Notes: generated from the sequence alone by a model not told the origin. DNA of 64,000 bases from Spirosoma sp. KUDC1026 (GCF_013375035.1 NZ_CP056032.1:4028001-4092000); one strand, 5' to 3'; shown: positions 45,403-55,477, counted from the first letter of the stretch. Program-made: numbers and translations.

Positions 45403-46686
45403 TTACTTCGCTAAAGTCTGTTGCACCAGTTTTTCTACTTCATCCGCCAGCCGATTTCGCGGATCGACCGACACAATATGCAGGCGGGTACTGGCATCGT
45501 AGCCGAAACTGGGGATGGGTTTCTGGAAGTGCTCGTTTGCGGGATAGATCAGGAACAGATCATCAGCGCCGTACTTCTTGCCGTAGGCGTATAGCTGGTA
45601 CAGGTCGGCCTGGTCGATACCGTAACTACTACCCGGCTCCCGGCTATCGATTCGTTTCCATTTAGCATCGAGCACCAGCAATCGACCGGCCCGGCGAATC
45701 AGAATGTCAGGACGCAGTTTGAATTTAGGGATTCCAGCATGCTCGTCCACCAAATGCGCCGACGATTCCTGCACCGTTACCCGATCCGGTTCGGGCCAGT
45801 ACGTTCGGATCCCGTGGGTGACGTAATCTTCAAAGACCTGCTCCATTGGAAAGAGCAGCGACAAACTATCCATCGAGCCGGTTTTCACGCCATAGGCCCG
45901 CTGACCGAGTAGCGCTTCGGCCCAGCGCAGGGCGAGTTCGTAACGGGCAAACAGCCGGTTGGTCCGGCGACTCTCCCGCAGGGCATCCGCGACGGAGTCG
46001 ACCGGCGAAACGTCATCAAATAGCGACAGCAATTGGCGAATTCGTTGCTGGAGTGCCGGAACGACCGTACGGTTCTGGAGATAGAGCAGGGTTGTTTTTA
46101 ACACCCGGTTCGGCGGTACGTCGGCGGTCAGTACATCATACCGTACGGCCAGGCGTTCGGCGTGCCAGGCGTTTTCGCGCAACTGCCGGCCAGCCTGAAA
46201 CTTCCCTTTCCAGTAACGTTCATTCCCCTCTACCAGCCGGTACGTCTGCTGGATCCCCTGCCCGACCAGTGCCTCGACCGTTGTCAGAAAGGTCGATACG
46301 AATACATCCCAAAGGGGCAGCCGGGTATCGCTCGTGAGGGCGTTGGGAAGCGTCTTGAATGGACTATGGCGCAGGTACCGTAGCATCCGCAGCAGACTAG
46401 CCCGCCCCTCCCCCGTCGTGCCGACTTTGGGCAGGATTTCGAGTTGAATATCCCGCGTCACCAGCAGCAGGCCGACGTAATTACGCACCTTGATCAGATC
46501 GCAGCCTTTCTGCCGGAACAGCGTCAGTAGCTCATCGGCCCCTTCTGTTTCCAGCACGAACTGACGAATAGCCTGAAATACGGCATCCGATACCGTAACC
46601 AGACCCGGCAACTGGTTCGCCTGCGCACGCTCACTGCCAATCAGCCCGTTTTCCAGCACCGCAATCAGCTCAGGACGTTTCATCAT
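45403..46686 (-). CDS. mcrC: McrC-family protein without an adjacent McrB
   Basis: 427 aa, the usual length for McrC. The N-terminal half resembles the McrB-interacting part (VRNYVGLLLVTRDIQLEILPKV). The C-terminal nuclease has a PD-(D/E)XK pattern: E286 (in MEQVFEDYV), D327 (KLRPDILI) and D340-x-K342 (LVLDAKWK). In McrBC, McrC cuts DNA at methylated sites but needs the GTPase McrB. No McrB is beside it here; the gene upstream encodes an FG-GAP lipoprotein. Possible readings are an orphan remnant, a protein with another partner elsewhere, or a different function. Confidence 0.88.
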   Translation of the reverse strand: MMKRPELIAVLENGLIGSERAQANQLPGLVTVSDAVFQAIRQFVLETEGADELLTLFRQKGCDLIKVRNYVGLLLVTRDIQLEILPKVGTTGEGRASLLRMLRYLRHSPFKTLPNALTSDTRLPLWDVFVSTFLTTVEALVGQGIQQTYRLVEGNERYWKGKFQAGRQLRENAWHAERLAVRYDVLTADVPPNRVLKTTLLYLQNRTVVPALQQRIRQLLSLFDDVSPVDSVADALRESRRTNRLFARYELALRWAEALLGQRAYGVKTGSMDSLSLLFPMEQVFEDYVTHGIRTYWPEPDRVTVQESSAHLVDEHAGIPKFKLRPDILIRRAGRLLVLDAKWKRIDSREPGSSYGIDQADLYQLYAYGKKYGADDLFLIYPANEHFQKPIPSFGYDASTRLHIVSVDPRNRLADEVEKLVQQTLAK

Positions 46687-46691
46687 TCTAT

Positions 46692-46804
46692 GGACAGGAT
46701 TTTTTAAATAGGATTAGCAGGATTTAAGAATTAACAAACCAATCCTTTTACTCCGCCCGGCGGCCACCGTGGCGCGGCCCGGCTGTAATCCTGTCTAAAA
46801 AATT
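46692..46804. repeat. Dispersed repeat with GACAGGATT arms
   Basis: GGACAGGATTTTTTAAA (46692-46708) and TAATCCTGTCTAAAAAATTC (46786-46804) are near-complementary ends around GGATTAGCAGGATTT and a GC-rich core (GGCGGCCACCGTGGCGCGGC). GGATT direct repeats occur inside. It fills the gap between mcrC and the FG-GAP gene and looks like a short mobile or dispersed element. Confidence 0.6.
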
Positions 46805-46807
46805 CTG

Positions 46808-49800
46808 CTATTTTTTTAATTGGTATGCCTTTACAGCCTGCTGGTTGATACCTACCAATAACGTATTTCCCACTGGCACAACGCTACGCACATCACCCGT
46901 CAGGTGAAAACCCGACTGTGTTGCCGGGACGGCCCGAAAGCCTCCTTTCCCGTCGTTTTCCAGCAGCACCCCGTAGTTGGCATCGGCCCGTCCAAACCGG
47001 ATTCGGGTTTGCGACGTGTTTCCGCAAAGGAGTAAATCTTTCCGGCCATCGTGGTTGACATCCAGCGTAGTCAGCGTAAATACGGGTGCGATCTGAGCCG
47101 CCATCGGTAAGGTTTGCTCTTCCAGTTTTCCACCGGGACTACTGGCCAGGTAGGTTGTTGTCAGTTGATTAGCGGTCAACGTTTTAGCATCCTTCAGTTC
47201 GTCAGCCGTGAAGACGTCGGATACCGTAGCGTTCGAGTACGTTTCGTAATTGGTAAAACGGGGCCGTAACATAGCAAGCTGATCCAGTAGTTCATCGCGG
47301 GTGGCATGAGGATAGCTTTTACCCTGTACGTACAGACACAGAATCGGATCGATCTTGCCGTTGTTATCAAAATCTTTGTAGATGAGTTCGGCCGGCTCTT
47401 TTTCACTGGCCCGACACTGCGTATTGAGGCCCTGGTTACCGATCACCAGATCCGGGCGACCGTCGCCGTTTAGATCATCGACCAGGAGTTTGTTCCACCA
47501 GCCCCGGTACTCTTTCGGCAGGTAGTCGCCCGTTTTATCGGCAAATTGCCCGTTGGTCTGGGCCAGAATTGTAACGGGCATCCACTCCCCGACTACGACC
47601 AGTTCGGCCTTTTTGTCACCGTTCAGATCTGTCCAGGCCGCGTCGGTCACCATCCCGATTCGAGCCAGCGACGGAGCCACTTTTTCGGTCTGGTCACTGA
47701 ATTTCAGTTCACCATTTGGCCCCTTTCCATTGTTGATGAGCAGATACGAACGGGGTGCTTCGGGGTAGCGACCGGGTACAACACGCCCGCCCACAAACAG
47801 GTCAGGTTTCCCGTCGCCGTTCATGTCCGTCACCCGCACGCAACTGGTACTGGTCTGCATTGCGGGTAGTGCGTTCGTACTTTTCGAAAACTTTCCTTTC
47901 CCGTCGTTCAGATAGAGTCGGTCCTGCAAACGGGCGTCGCCCTCAGACTGAAAATCGTTATAGCCGCCACTGCACACGTAAAGGTCCGGGAAGCCGTCGC
48001 CGTTGGCATCGAAGAAAGCAGCATCCGTATCCTCGCATGCCTTATCGGTCTCAAAGGCCGGTTGCGCCAGCCGCGAAAACTGCCCCGACGCTTGCTGGAT
48101 GAACAATGTAGCCGCCTGGCCGCTGGTGCCCCCAGCAAATACATCCTCCCGACCGTCGCCGTTTACATCAGCTTTAACCAGGCAGGGACTCCCAAACGAC
48201 TGAGCGTTTACCAGCAGCGGCTGCCGTTTAAAATCGTTAACAGCGCTGCCTGGGTAAGTATGCACCAGCGGAGAGGTAACCTCCTGAAACAGCGTAGCTG
48301 GCGTGCGGGACGATTTTATGCCAGCACGTGCGTCTTTTTCCTGAAGCACCAGCAATTGATCGGCCTTTACGTTCGTCAGCAGTTGCTGCTTACCTGTCGG
48401 CCAGATCACCCGAACCGAATCAATGGCCGAATCGGCACCAAGGCCAAAATGTAACCGGGGCGATACACTCGACTGATAGCCACGCGTAGGCATCTGCTCC
48501 AGATACTGCTCTTTTCCAGCCCTATATACCGTGACCGATGCGCCAACCCCCTGCGTATTAGCACCAGCACCAACCAGTTTCAAGGCCAGATAATGATGTT
48601 TCTGCGTTTTATTGGCGTCGTTCTGGTAAATAAAAGCGGGCTGGTTGGTATTATTAATGATCAGGTCCAGGTCGCCGTCGTTGTCCAGATCGGCGTAGGC
48701 AGCACCCGTACTGTTCGACGCCTGTGAAAGTCCCCAGGCGGCTCCAACATTGGCGAATGATACCTCATTACCACCGCGCCGGTCGCCCAGTTGATTCCGG
48801 AACAGGTAGTTCGTTACGTTCGACGCGGGCATCTGGTGAACCAGCTGCAGAATATCCTCCCGGCTTGGGTTGGCGGGTCGATTCTGCATGAAGTCGTTCA
48901 TGTACTTCAGAAAATCCTGATTAGTGTAGTCCCGAACGTAGCCATTTGTTACGTATAGATCTTTCCAGCCGTCGTTATCGTAATCGGCGAAAAGTGGCGA
49001 CCAGCTCCAGTCGGTATTCGAGACGCCCGCCATCTGACCTATTTCGGCAAAAAGCGGGGTAGACGCTGCCGTTCTTCCTTCACTTGCCTTACTCCCCAGG
49101 TTAATCTGAAGCATGTTTCGCATGTTCTGGTGATGAAACCCGGACGCTACGGCCAACGCATATTTTTCGTAGTTATCAGGTGCCATCAGCAGTTTCTGCC
49201 GCTTGTTGTCTTCGGGCAGCATGTCGAGCGTAAAAATATCGGGCCGGGCGTCGTTGTTCACATCAGCAACGGCGTTCCCCATCGAGAAATTGGACGTATG
49301 ACCAACGCTCCGTTTCAGAACGTCCTGAAAGATGGGGCCGCCTTTTTTGCCCTGATTCAGATACAGATAGTCGGGTACACCATAGTCGTTCGATACGTAG
49401 AGATCTAGCCAGCCGTCGCCGTTCAGATCCGACACGCCAACGCCCAGTCCGTAACTGAGCGCCGAGCTGCTCAGTCCCGATTTACTGGTAACATCCGTAA
49501 AATAGTTACCCGTATTCTGATAAAGCCGCACGCCAATCTCGGGATTTGGCTGTTTCATCAGCGCGGCCGTAGCGGCCGGATCCAGCACGGGTAACAGGCG
49601 GGGATTATGATTCAGTTGAAACAGATCGAGGTCACCGTCGCGGTCGTAATCGAAAAAGACGGCCTGGGTACTCTGCACGGGTTGTGCAAGTCCGTATTCA
49701 GCCGTGCGGTCGGTAAAATGCGGTACCCCCTGCGCGTCAGCACCGTCGTTGATGAACAGTTCAGGCAGTCGGCTTTCGGGACGTACGGCCCCTGAATGGG

Positions 49801-50248
49801 ATACGTAAATATCGAGTTTACCGTCGCCATTGACGTCAGCCATCGTCACGCCCGTTTTCCACGGTCCTTCGCGACCGGCTACGCCCGCGGCTGCCGTTAC
49901 GTCGGTAAATCGTATGTTTCCTTTACCGGGCGTGGTTCGGTTGATGTACAGTTGGTTCGGCGACATATTAGCCGTGAAGTACAGGTCTTCCAGCCCGTCG
50001 TTGTTCAGATCACCCACCGCTACGCCCCCACCGTTGTAGAAGTATTCGTACATCAGGACGTTGGTATTTGGCCCTTCGGTCAGGTTGTTACTAAACGTAA
50101 CCCCCGTCTGATCGGGCGAAAGCAGGGTAAACAAGGGCGGACCGTAATTTTTGGGGGTTTCGGTTTCTTTCTTGTCCGACGTACAGGCACTGACCAGACT
50201 GGTCAGTGTAATGATAAATACTAGTGAGTAACGGGAAAGCGTCAACAT
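46808..50248 (-). CDS. Large FG-GAP/VCBS and ASPIC/UnbV lipoprotein (CRTAC1-like)
   Basis: 1146 aa from the ATG at 50248; the longer reading starts with TTG. A lipobox (LVSAC at about 20-24) predicts an outer-membrane or surface lipoprotein. Many FG-GAP/VCBS repeats are visible (DLNNDGLEDLYF, DVNGDGKLDIYVS, DYDRDGDLDLF, DLNGDGWLDLYVSNDYG), each with an Asp-rich calcium-binding loop, arranged as a beta propeller. Residues about 580-650 form an ASPIC/UnbV domain (GVGASVTVYRAGKEQYLEQMPTRGYQSSVSPRLHFGLG). It is the gene after susCD and may bind or process the same ligand. No catalytic motif is seen. Confidence 0.88.
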   Translation of the reverse strand: MLTLSRYSLVFIITLTSLVSACTSDKKETETPKNYGPPLFTLLSPDQTGVTFSNNLTEGPNTNVLMYEYFYNGGGVAVGDLNNDGLEDLYFTANMSPNQLYINRTTPGKGNIRFTDVTAAAGVAGREGPWKTGVTMADVNGDGKLDIYVSHSGAVRPESRLPELFINDGADAQGVPHFTDRTAEYGLAQPVQSTQAVFFDYDRDGDLDLFQLNHNPRLLPVLDPAATAALMKQPNPEIGVRLYQNTGNYFTDVTSKSGLSSSALSYGLGVGVSDLNGDGWLDLYVSNDYGVPDYLYLNQGKKGGPIFQDVLKRSVGHTSNFSMGNAVADVNNDARPDIFTLDMLPEDNKRQKLLMAPDNYEKYALAVASGFHHQNMRNMLQINLGSKASEGRTAASTPLFAEIGQMAGVSNTDWSWSPLFADYDNDGWKDLYVTNGYVRDYTNQDFLKYMNDFMQNRPANPSREDILQLVHQMPASNVTNYLFRNQLGDRRGGNEVSFANVGAAWGLSQASNSTGAAYADLDNDGDLDLIINNTNQPAFIYQNDANKTQKHHYLALKLVGAGANTQGVGASVTVYRAGKEQYLEQMPTRGYQSSVSPRLHFGLGADSAIDSVRVIWPTGKQQLLTNVKADQLLVLQEKDARAGIKSSRTPATLFQEVTSPLVHTYPGSAVNDFKRQPLLVNAQSFGSPCLVKADVNGDGREDVFAGGTSGQAATLFIQQASGQFSRLAQPAFETDKACEDTDAAFFDANGDGFPDLYVCSGGYNDFQSEGDARLQDRLYLNDGKGKFSKSTNALPAMQTSTSCVRVTDMNGDGKPDLFVGGRVVPGRYPEAPRSYLLINNGKGPNGELKFSDQTEKVAPSLARIGMVTDAAWTDLNGDKKAELVVVGEWMPVTILAQTNGQFADKTGDYLPKEYRGWWNKLLVDDLNGDGRPDLVIGNQGLNTQCRASEKEPAELIYKDFDNNGKIDPILCLYVQGKSYPHATRDELLDQLAMLRPRFTNYETYSNATVSDVFTADELKDAKTLTANQLTTTYLASSPGGKLEEQTLPMAAQIAPVFTLTTLDVNHDGRKDLLLCGNTSQTRIRFGRADANYGVLLENDGKGGFRAVPATQSGFHLTGDVRSVVPVGNTLLVGINQQAVKAYQLKK

Positions 50249-50279
50249 TCGAAGAGGATTCAACGAAGAAATTTACAAA

Positions 50280-50314
50280 AAATCCTCGCCGGTATTACAT
50301 ACCAGCGAGGATTT
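50280..50314 (-). terminator. Terminator after susD
   Basis: AAATCCTCGC and GCGAGGATTT arms, with further CGGTAT/ATACCA pairing, followed by TTTTTT on the minus strand. It lies downstream of susD and 30 bp upstream of the FG-GAP lipoprotein start. Confidence 0.75.
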
Positions 50315-50323
50315 GATTTGAAT

Positions 50324-50362
50324 GATGACGTAAACAGCAGCGCGGCTACTGTCTACGTCATC
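50324..50362 (-). repeat. Second hairpin in the susD to FG-GAP spacer
   Basis: GATGACGTAAACAG (50324-50337) and CTGTCTACGTCATC (50349-50362) pair over 14 positions with one mismatch around an 11-nt loop, just 10 bp beyond the susD stop and before the terminator. Confidence 0.55.
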
Positions 50363-50371
50363 CGTATTTTA

Positions 50372-52228
50372 CTAATAACCTGGGTTCTGAACCAGTTTGT
50401 TATTCCGGTTCATTTCGTCCCGGCTAATGGGCAGGAAGTACATCTTATCCAGCCAAGCCCGGTTTTCTTTACCCGGATCGATGTCTACTACCCGATACGA
50501 ATAATCGTAACTGGTTGGATCGTACTTGTAGAGCGACACTGTTTTACCAGCTTTCAGCGTACCCGTGATGCTGATCGTATTGGCTTTGCGGCCCAGCGTA
50601 GTTGGGGCAATCATCCAGCGACGAGCATCGTGGTAACGCTGTTCCTCAAACACCATCTCGATCCGGCGTTCGTTGCGGTACCGCTGCCGCAGCGCATCGC
50701 CGGTTTCGGTCAGGGCAGGCATACCCGAACGGAAACGGATTTTGTTCAACCACGTTCTCGCTTCGGCATCTTCGCCCAGTTCAATACAAGCTTCGGCGTA
50801 GTTGAAGACGGCTTCCGTATAGCGGAAGAACGGCCATGGGATCTGCTGGTACGTATTTTGATCGACAATCGCCGGGTTCGGATCGATGAATTTCCGCATG
50901 TAATACCCCGTATAGCTGCCGTTCCAGTCTTCGACCGTGCTCTTCCGGGTATCCAGACCCGCCACGGAGACTTTACCACTACCACTCGTCACTTCGTATT
51001 GCCCCGTCTGAATCTGGTTGACGGGATCTTTAGCGGCTACGTCGGCCGTGCGTGGTTTCCAGGGAGCACCATCGTACAGAATCGACGCGTACAAACGAGG
51101 ATCGCGGTTGGCGTATGGCGTCGTCGCTTTCGCCGGATCGCTCCAGCTGAACTTAGAACCGTCCATCATTTCGTAGTCGTCAACCAGCAGCGATATGGGT
51201 GTGTTACCCGCCCAGTTGTGATAGCCGTTCGGACCGTTGAATAGGCCTTGCTGTCCACCCGCTTCCGGTTTCTGGTTGATGAACGATCGCGAGAACAGCA
51301 CGTCCTGATCACCGCCGTTGCGCGACAGGGCAATGTTCATATAGTTAGTCGTACCGGCATCTTTCGTAGCGGGAGCCGACAGATTGAGCTGATAACCACT
51401 CGTGGCATCCAGTACAGCTTTTGCCGCAGCTTTTGCTTTCTGCCAACGATCGGCCCGGCTGCCACTTACGTAACCGAGTATAGCGGGCTGGGCAAAAGCA
51501 GCGTGCGTCGACGATTTTGCTTTGGCCGTTGCTGCGTCATACAGGTCACTAGCCGCGTAGGTCAGCATCCGGGATTTCAGCGCCAGGGCTGCCAGTTCGT
51601 TGGCCCGGCCTTTCGCTGGCGATTTACCTTTCAGCAGTGCTGCCGCATCGTCGCAGTCCTTCGTGATGAAGTTAATACACTCCTCCATCGTATTACGTGC
51701 CTTAGTATAATCAGCTTCACCCAGTCCGTACACTTTATCCACGATGGGTACCCCACCGTAGTAGCGTACTAACTGATGATAGTAGTAAGCACGCATGAAT
51801 TTAGCCTCACCCATCAGTCGATCAACAATACCGCTTGTGTTGGCGAACTTAGGCGTTGTCAGATTCTGAATGGCCAGGTTGGCCGCCCGAATGCGCAGGT
51901 ACATCTGGTTCCAGTCAATCGTCTCGTTGATCCAGCCCGCATCGGCGGGGTTGGACCGAGCCTCCGTAATGGTCGTGATGCCCCGGCCCGGGTGCGTGAA
52001 TATAGCTTCATCCGTCAGCGAAGCTAACTGCTGCTCATAGAAACCACCTTGCCCCAATCCCGCGTAGATACCTGTTACGAAGGCTTCCGTAAGAGCCGGG
52101 TCGCTCCATACGGCGTCACCAGCCACCTGATCCAGCGGTTGTGTATTGACGAAGTTGTCGTTACAGCCCGTTATGCTAATCGACGTAACAAGCAGCGCCA
52201 GACTTATAATTTTGACTTTCTGTATCAT
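50372..52228 (-). CDS. SusD/RagB family outer-membrane lipoprotein (second pair)
   Basis: 618 aa, larger than the first SusD. The lipobox is ITGC at about residues 19-22. SusD features: DQVAGDAVWSDPALTEAFVTGIYAGLGQGGFYEQQ, GEAKFMRAYYYHQLVRYYGGVPIV and the C-terminal MYFLPISRDEMNRNNKLVQNPGY. It is the surface ligand-binding partner of the adjacent SusC, 15 bp away. Bound ligand unknown. Confidence 0.95.
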   Translation of the reverse strand: MIQKVKIISLALLVTSISITGCNDNFVNTQPLDQVAGDAVWSDPALTEAFVTGIYAGLGQGGFYEQQLASLTDEAIFTHPGRGITTITEARSNPADAGWINETIDWNQMYLRIRAANLAIQNLTTPKFANTSGIVDRLMGEAKFMRAYYYHQLVRYYGGVPIVDKVYGLGEADYTKARNTMEECINFITKDCDDAAALLKGKSPAKGRANELAALALKSRMLTYAASDLYDAATAKAKSSTHAAFAQPAILGYVSGSRADRWQKAKAAAKAVLDATSGYQLNLSAPATKDAGTTNYMNIALSRNGGDQDVLFSRSFINQKPEAGGQQGLFNGPNGYHNWAGNTPISLLVDDYEMMDGSKFSWSDPAKATTPYANRDPRLYASILYDGAPWKPRTADVAAKDPVNQIQTGQYEVTSGSGKVSVAGLDTRKSTVEDWNGSYTGYYMRKFIDPNPAIVDQNTYQQIPWPFFRYTEAVFNYAEACIELGEDAEARTWLNKIRFRSGMPALTETGDALRQRYRNERRIEMVFEEQRYHDARRWMIAPTTLGRKANTISITGTLKAGKTVSLYKYDPTSYDYSYRVVDIDPGKENRAWLDKMYFLPISRDEMNRNNKLVQNPGY

Positions 52229-52243
52229 GTTGTAATAAATGCT

Positions 52244-55200
52244 TTAGAAACGAAGCGTTAGTCCCCCGTTGATGATGCGCGACTGCGGATAATACTGACC
52301 CGTTGCGTTATCAGCTTCCGGATCGAACGAACCAAGCCGGTTAACCAGTGTCAGGGCGTTCAGCGCATTGATGTAGAATCGCAGACTGTTTACACCGATT
52401 TTTTTACCAAACGTCTCTGGAATGGTGTATCCAACCTCGAAGTTTTTCAGACGAATGTAATCCGCCGACCGCAGCCAGTAGGTGTTACCACCCGAATAGT
52501 ATTGATCACTACGGTTTGCAATGCGAGGATGTACACTGCTTGGATTATCGACAGTCCAGCGGTTTGTGTAGAACTCCTGCAGGTAGTTACCGATGTTACC
52601 CGATTCTCCCAGGCTGATATACTGCTGTGCTCCGGCAGCTCCCTGGAAGAGAACAGTTAAGTCGAAGTTTTTGTACGAAGCTGTAATGTTCATACCTCCC
52701 TGAAATAACGGCAGCTGGGTCCGGTTATTACGTACCTGATCATTCGGGGTTATTTTACCATCACCGTCATAATCTTTATACTTCATGTCGCCGGGACGTA
52801 ACGTTTTCACGATAGCCGAGTAATCGAGTTTGTTGGCGTCAATATCAGCCTGCGTAGCAAATACGCCGTCGTACTGGTACGTAACGTACGAATTGATTGG
52901 CCGGCCTGTCGAACGCTGCCATTCCGGAGCACCGGGGGCCTCGTCCCAGAAAATGATCTTGTTCTGTGCGTAGCCACCATTAACACCTACGCTGTAGCGA
53001 ACGGCACCGGCCTGACCGTTGTAGCTGATCTGACCGTCGAAACCGCTGTTCCGCACTTTACCGATGTTTTCCGGCGGCAGGGTCAGACCCGTTGTCCGGG
53101 GCACCGACGCGTTCCGTGGGTACAAAATCGACGTCCGCAGGTTATTGAAGTAATCGAATTCAAAGGCGATTTTACCGTTGAACAACTGACCTTCAATACC
53201 AATATCCGCATTGTTGGCCACTTCCCACGTAATGGTTGGGTTAGGAATACGGGCTTCCGACAGCGTTTGTTGCTGGGCGTTGTTAATGATATACGTATTG
53301 AACCCGTAGGTTGGCAGGTACTGATACGTTGCCAGGGTTGTCGTGCCAGGGAAATAGATCTGGTCGTTACCCAACTGACCCCACGATGCCCGTACCTTGA
53401 AGTAGTTCATAACAGGAACGGTATTTTTCCAGAAACCCTCTTCCGACACTACCCAGCCGGCCATTACGCCGGGGAAGAATCCGTAGCGGGTTGCCTCCGG
53501 GAAGATGTCCGATCCGTCATACCGACCCAGGAACTCGAACAGGTATTTGTCCTTATAGTTATAGGCAAGGCGGCTGAAGTAGTTCAGACGAGCCCGGTTA
53601 AAGGCACTACCACCGTTGTTTTGCTCCAGCGCACCACCCGCAAATAACTGGTCGATAGCGGGTGAGATGAAATACCGGCGATATGCATTAAAGTTGTCCC
53701 CCGTAATGGTTTCGCGGTTTACCCCTAGCAGTGCCGTGATACCGTGGTCGCCAAACTTGCGTTCGTACGTACCGATGGCACCCAGCAGGATGTTCAACTG
53801 CGTGTTATTACCCAGCGTCAGACGGGGCTCAGCTGGTCCGCGTTTGCTGGCGGTCAGGTTTGGATTACCGTTGGCATCAACACCCGTACCCCGCTCGTAC
53901 AGCGTCCAGGGCGTCTCCCAGCGTCTGTTATTTTGGTTCAACTTATCAATGGCCGCCGTTGCCTGTATTTTCAGTCCGTCGACGCCAGGAATTTTGAAAT
54001 CCACCTGACCATTCGTCTGAATATAATCCCGTTTGTCACGGTCATATCCGGTTGCGTTCGTCGTGATCACGACGGGGTTTTCACCATTCTCGATGTCCGG
54101 ACCCGGCCGACCATCGGGCCAGAACGCAGGCTGGTTTGGCTTGCCCCGCATCTGCATCCGGAAGATAGCCCCTGCACCCCGTGTTGGGTAGTACCGGAAC
54201 TCTTCCCGACCCAGAATACCTATTGCTACGTGCAGGTACTTGTTGATGTTCGCGTCGATGTTCAGGCGAAGATCATACTGCTTATAACCCGTGGCCGAGT
54301 TTTTGTAGAAAGCGTCCTGATTCTGGTAACCCAGCGAAGCCAGATATTTGAAGTCTTCGGTTCCTCCCGTCAATTGCAGGTTATGACGCGACTGGGGCGA
54401 CCACGTTTTCAGCGTCGATTTATACCAGTCCGTGTTTGGGTGCCCCCAGGGATCCGATCCATCGTTGTATTTCTGAATATCCGCTGGCGAGTACGGAGCG
54501 GTTCGAACCTGTCCGGCGGCATCACCCGCGCTGGCAGGGCGCGTATACGCACCGTTCGTTCTGTATGCCTGAGTTGCTGCCGCCCATTCACCAACGGGCA
54601 ATTCGTACACGCTCAGGTCATTGAGCATTTCGGCGTACTGAGCCGCGTTAGCCAGCTTGGGTACTATCGTTGGCTGTGCGATACCCTGGTTAAAGGAGTA
54701 CGATAATTGCGGTTTGCCTGTTTTACCCCGTTTGGTCGTAATCAGGATTACGCCGTTAGCCGCCCGAGATCCATAAATAGCCGCCGATGCATCTTTCAGG
54801 ACCGAGATGGTTTCGATATCGGCTGGGTTGATCCGGTCCAGACCACCCGCCCGGTCAGGGATACCATCCACTACGACCAGAGCGCTGTTATTACCCAGCG
54901 TGTTTGTACCCCGGATCCGGATAACCGAACCATCGTAACCCGGCTCACCACTGCGGTTTACCGCCGTTACGCCCGGCAGACGGCCCGCCAGCGAGTTCGA
55001 CAGGTTCGTCGTTGGCGACTTCACCAGATCGGCCCCTTTAACGGCCACAACAGAACCCGTGATGGTTTCTTTCCGCTGCGTGCCATACCCCACGACGACA
55101 ACTTCGTTCAGAGACTTCGTATCGGCCGCCATGTTAATGTTAATACTGGCCTTTCCATCAATCGGTACCTCCTGCGAAATGTAACCAATGTAAGAAAAGA

Positions 55201-55477
55201 CCAGCGCCGTTGCCTTATTAGGCAAGTTTATCGAGTAACGCCCCTCTACGTCCGTTACCGCCCCAACCGTTGTGTTCTTCACCACAACGCTCACACCTGG
55301 TAACCCCTGTTGCTGATCGTCAACAACACGTCCTGAAATCTTGGACTGGGCAAAAACGGCTAATGTACATAACAGTAGTACGGCCGTTATACCAAAGCGG
55401 ACGCCCGTAAAGCGTCTTGTTTTCCAAGAGGTCTGAGTTGCTGAAGAAGCACTGCCCCTGGTAAAGTTTGCTTGCAT
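52244..55477 (-). CDS. SusC/RagA family TonB-linked receptor (second pair)
   Basis: 1077 aa. The signal peptide is at about residues 25-44 after a charged N-terminus (FGITAVLLLCTLAVFAQ). The carboxypeptidase-like domain follows (ISGRVVDDQQQGLPGVSVVVKNTTVGAVTDVEGRYSI), then the plug (NEVVVVGYGTQRKETITGSVVAVKG; IRIRGTNTLGNNSALVVVDGIPD) and the barrel. It imports a nutrient with TonB. No sugar hydrolase follows in this cluster, only the FG-GAP lipoprotein, so a peptide, glycan fragment or other ligand is possible. Confidence 0.95.
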   Translation of the reverse strand: MQANFTRGSASSATQTSWKTRRFTGVRFGITAVLLLCTLAVFAQSKISGRVVDDQQQGLPGVSVVVKNTTVGAVTDVEGRYSINLPNKATALVFSYIGYISQEVPIDGKASININMAADTKSLNEVVVVGYGTQRKETITGSVVAVKGADLVKSPTTNLSNSLAGRLPGVTAVNRSGEPGYDGSVIRIRGTNTLGNNSALVVVDGIPDRAGGLDRINPADIETISVLKDASAAIYGSRAANGVILITTKRGKTGKPQLSYSFNQGIAQPTIVPKLANAAQYAEMLNDLSVYELPVGEWAAATQAYRTNGAYTRPASAGDAAGQVRTAPYSPADIQKYNDGSDPWGHPNTDWYKSTLKTWSPQSRHNLQLTGGTEDFKYLASLGYQNQDAFYKNSATGYKQYDLRLNIDANINKYLHVAIGILGREEFRYYPTRGAGAIFRMQMRGKPNQPAFWPDGRPGPDIENGENPVVITTNATGYDRDKRDYIQTNGQVDFKIPGVDGLKIQATAAIDKLNQNNRRWETPWTLYERGTGVDANGNPNLTASKRGPAEPRLTLGNNTQLNILLGAIGTYERKFGDHGITALLGVNRETITGDNFNAYRRYFISPAIDQLFAGGALEQNNGGSAFNRARLNYFSRLAYNYKDKYLFEFLGRYDGSDIFPEATRYGFFPGVMAGWVVSEEGFWKNTVPVMNYFKVRASWGQLGNDQIYFPGTTTLATYQYLPTYGFNTYIINNAQQQTLSEARIPNPTITWEVANNADIGIEGQLFNGKIAFEFDYFNNLRTSILYPRNASVPRTTGLTLPPENIGKVRNSGFDGQISYNGQAGAVRYSVGVNGGYAQNKIIFWDEAPGAPEWQRSTGRPINSYVTYQYDGVFATQADIDANKLDYSAIVKTLRPGDMKYKDYDGDGKITPNDQVRNNRTQLPLFQGGMNITASYKNFDLTVLFQGAAGAQQYISLGESGNIGNYLQEFYTNRWTVDNPSSVHPRIANRSDQYYSGGNTYWLRSADYIRLKNFEVGYTIPETFGKKIGVNSLRFYINALNALTLVNRLGSFDPEADNATGQYYPQSRIINGGLTLRF

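Noticed and set aside
53744..54706. A 320-aa plus-strand frame
   Set aside because: Antisense to the second susC gene; composition is that of a shadow frame.
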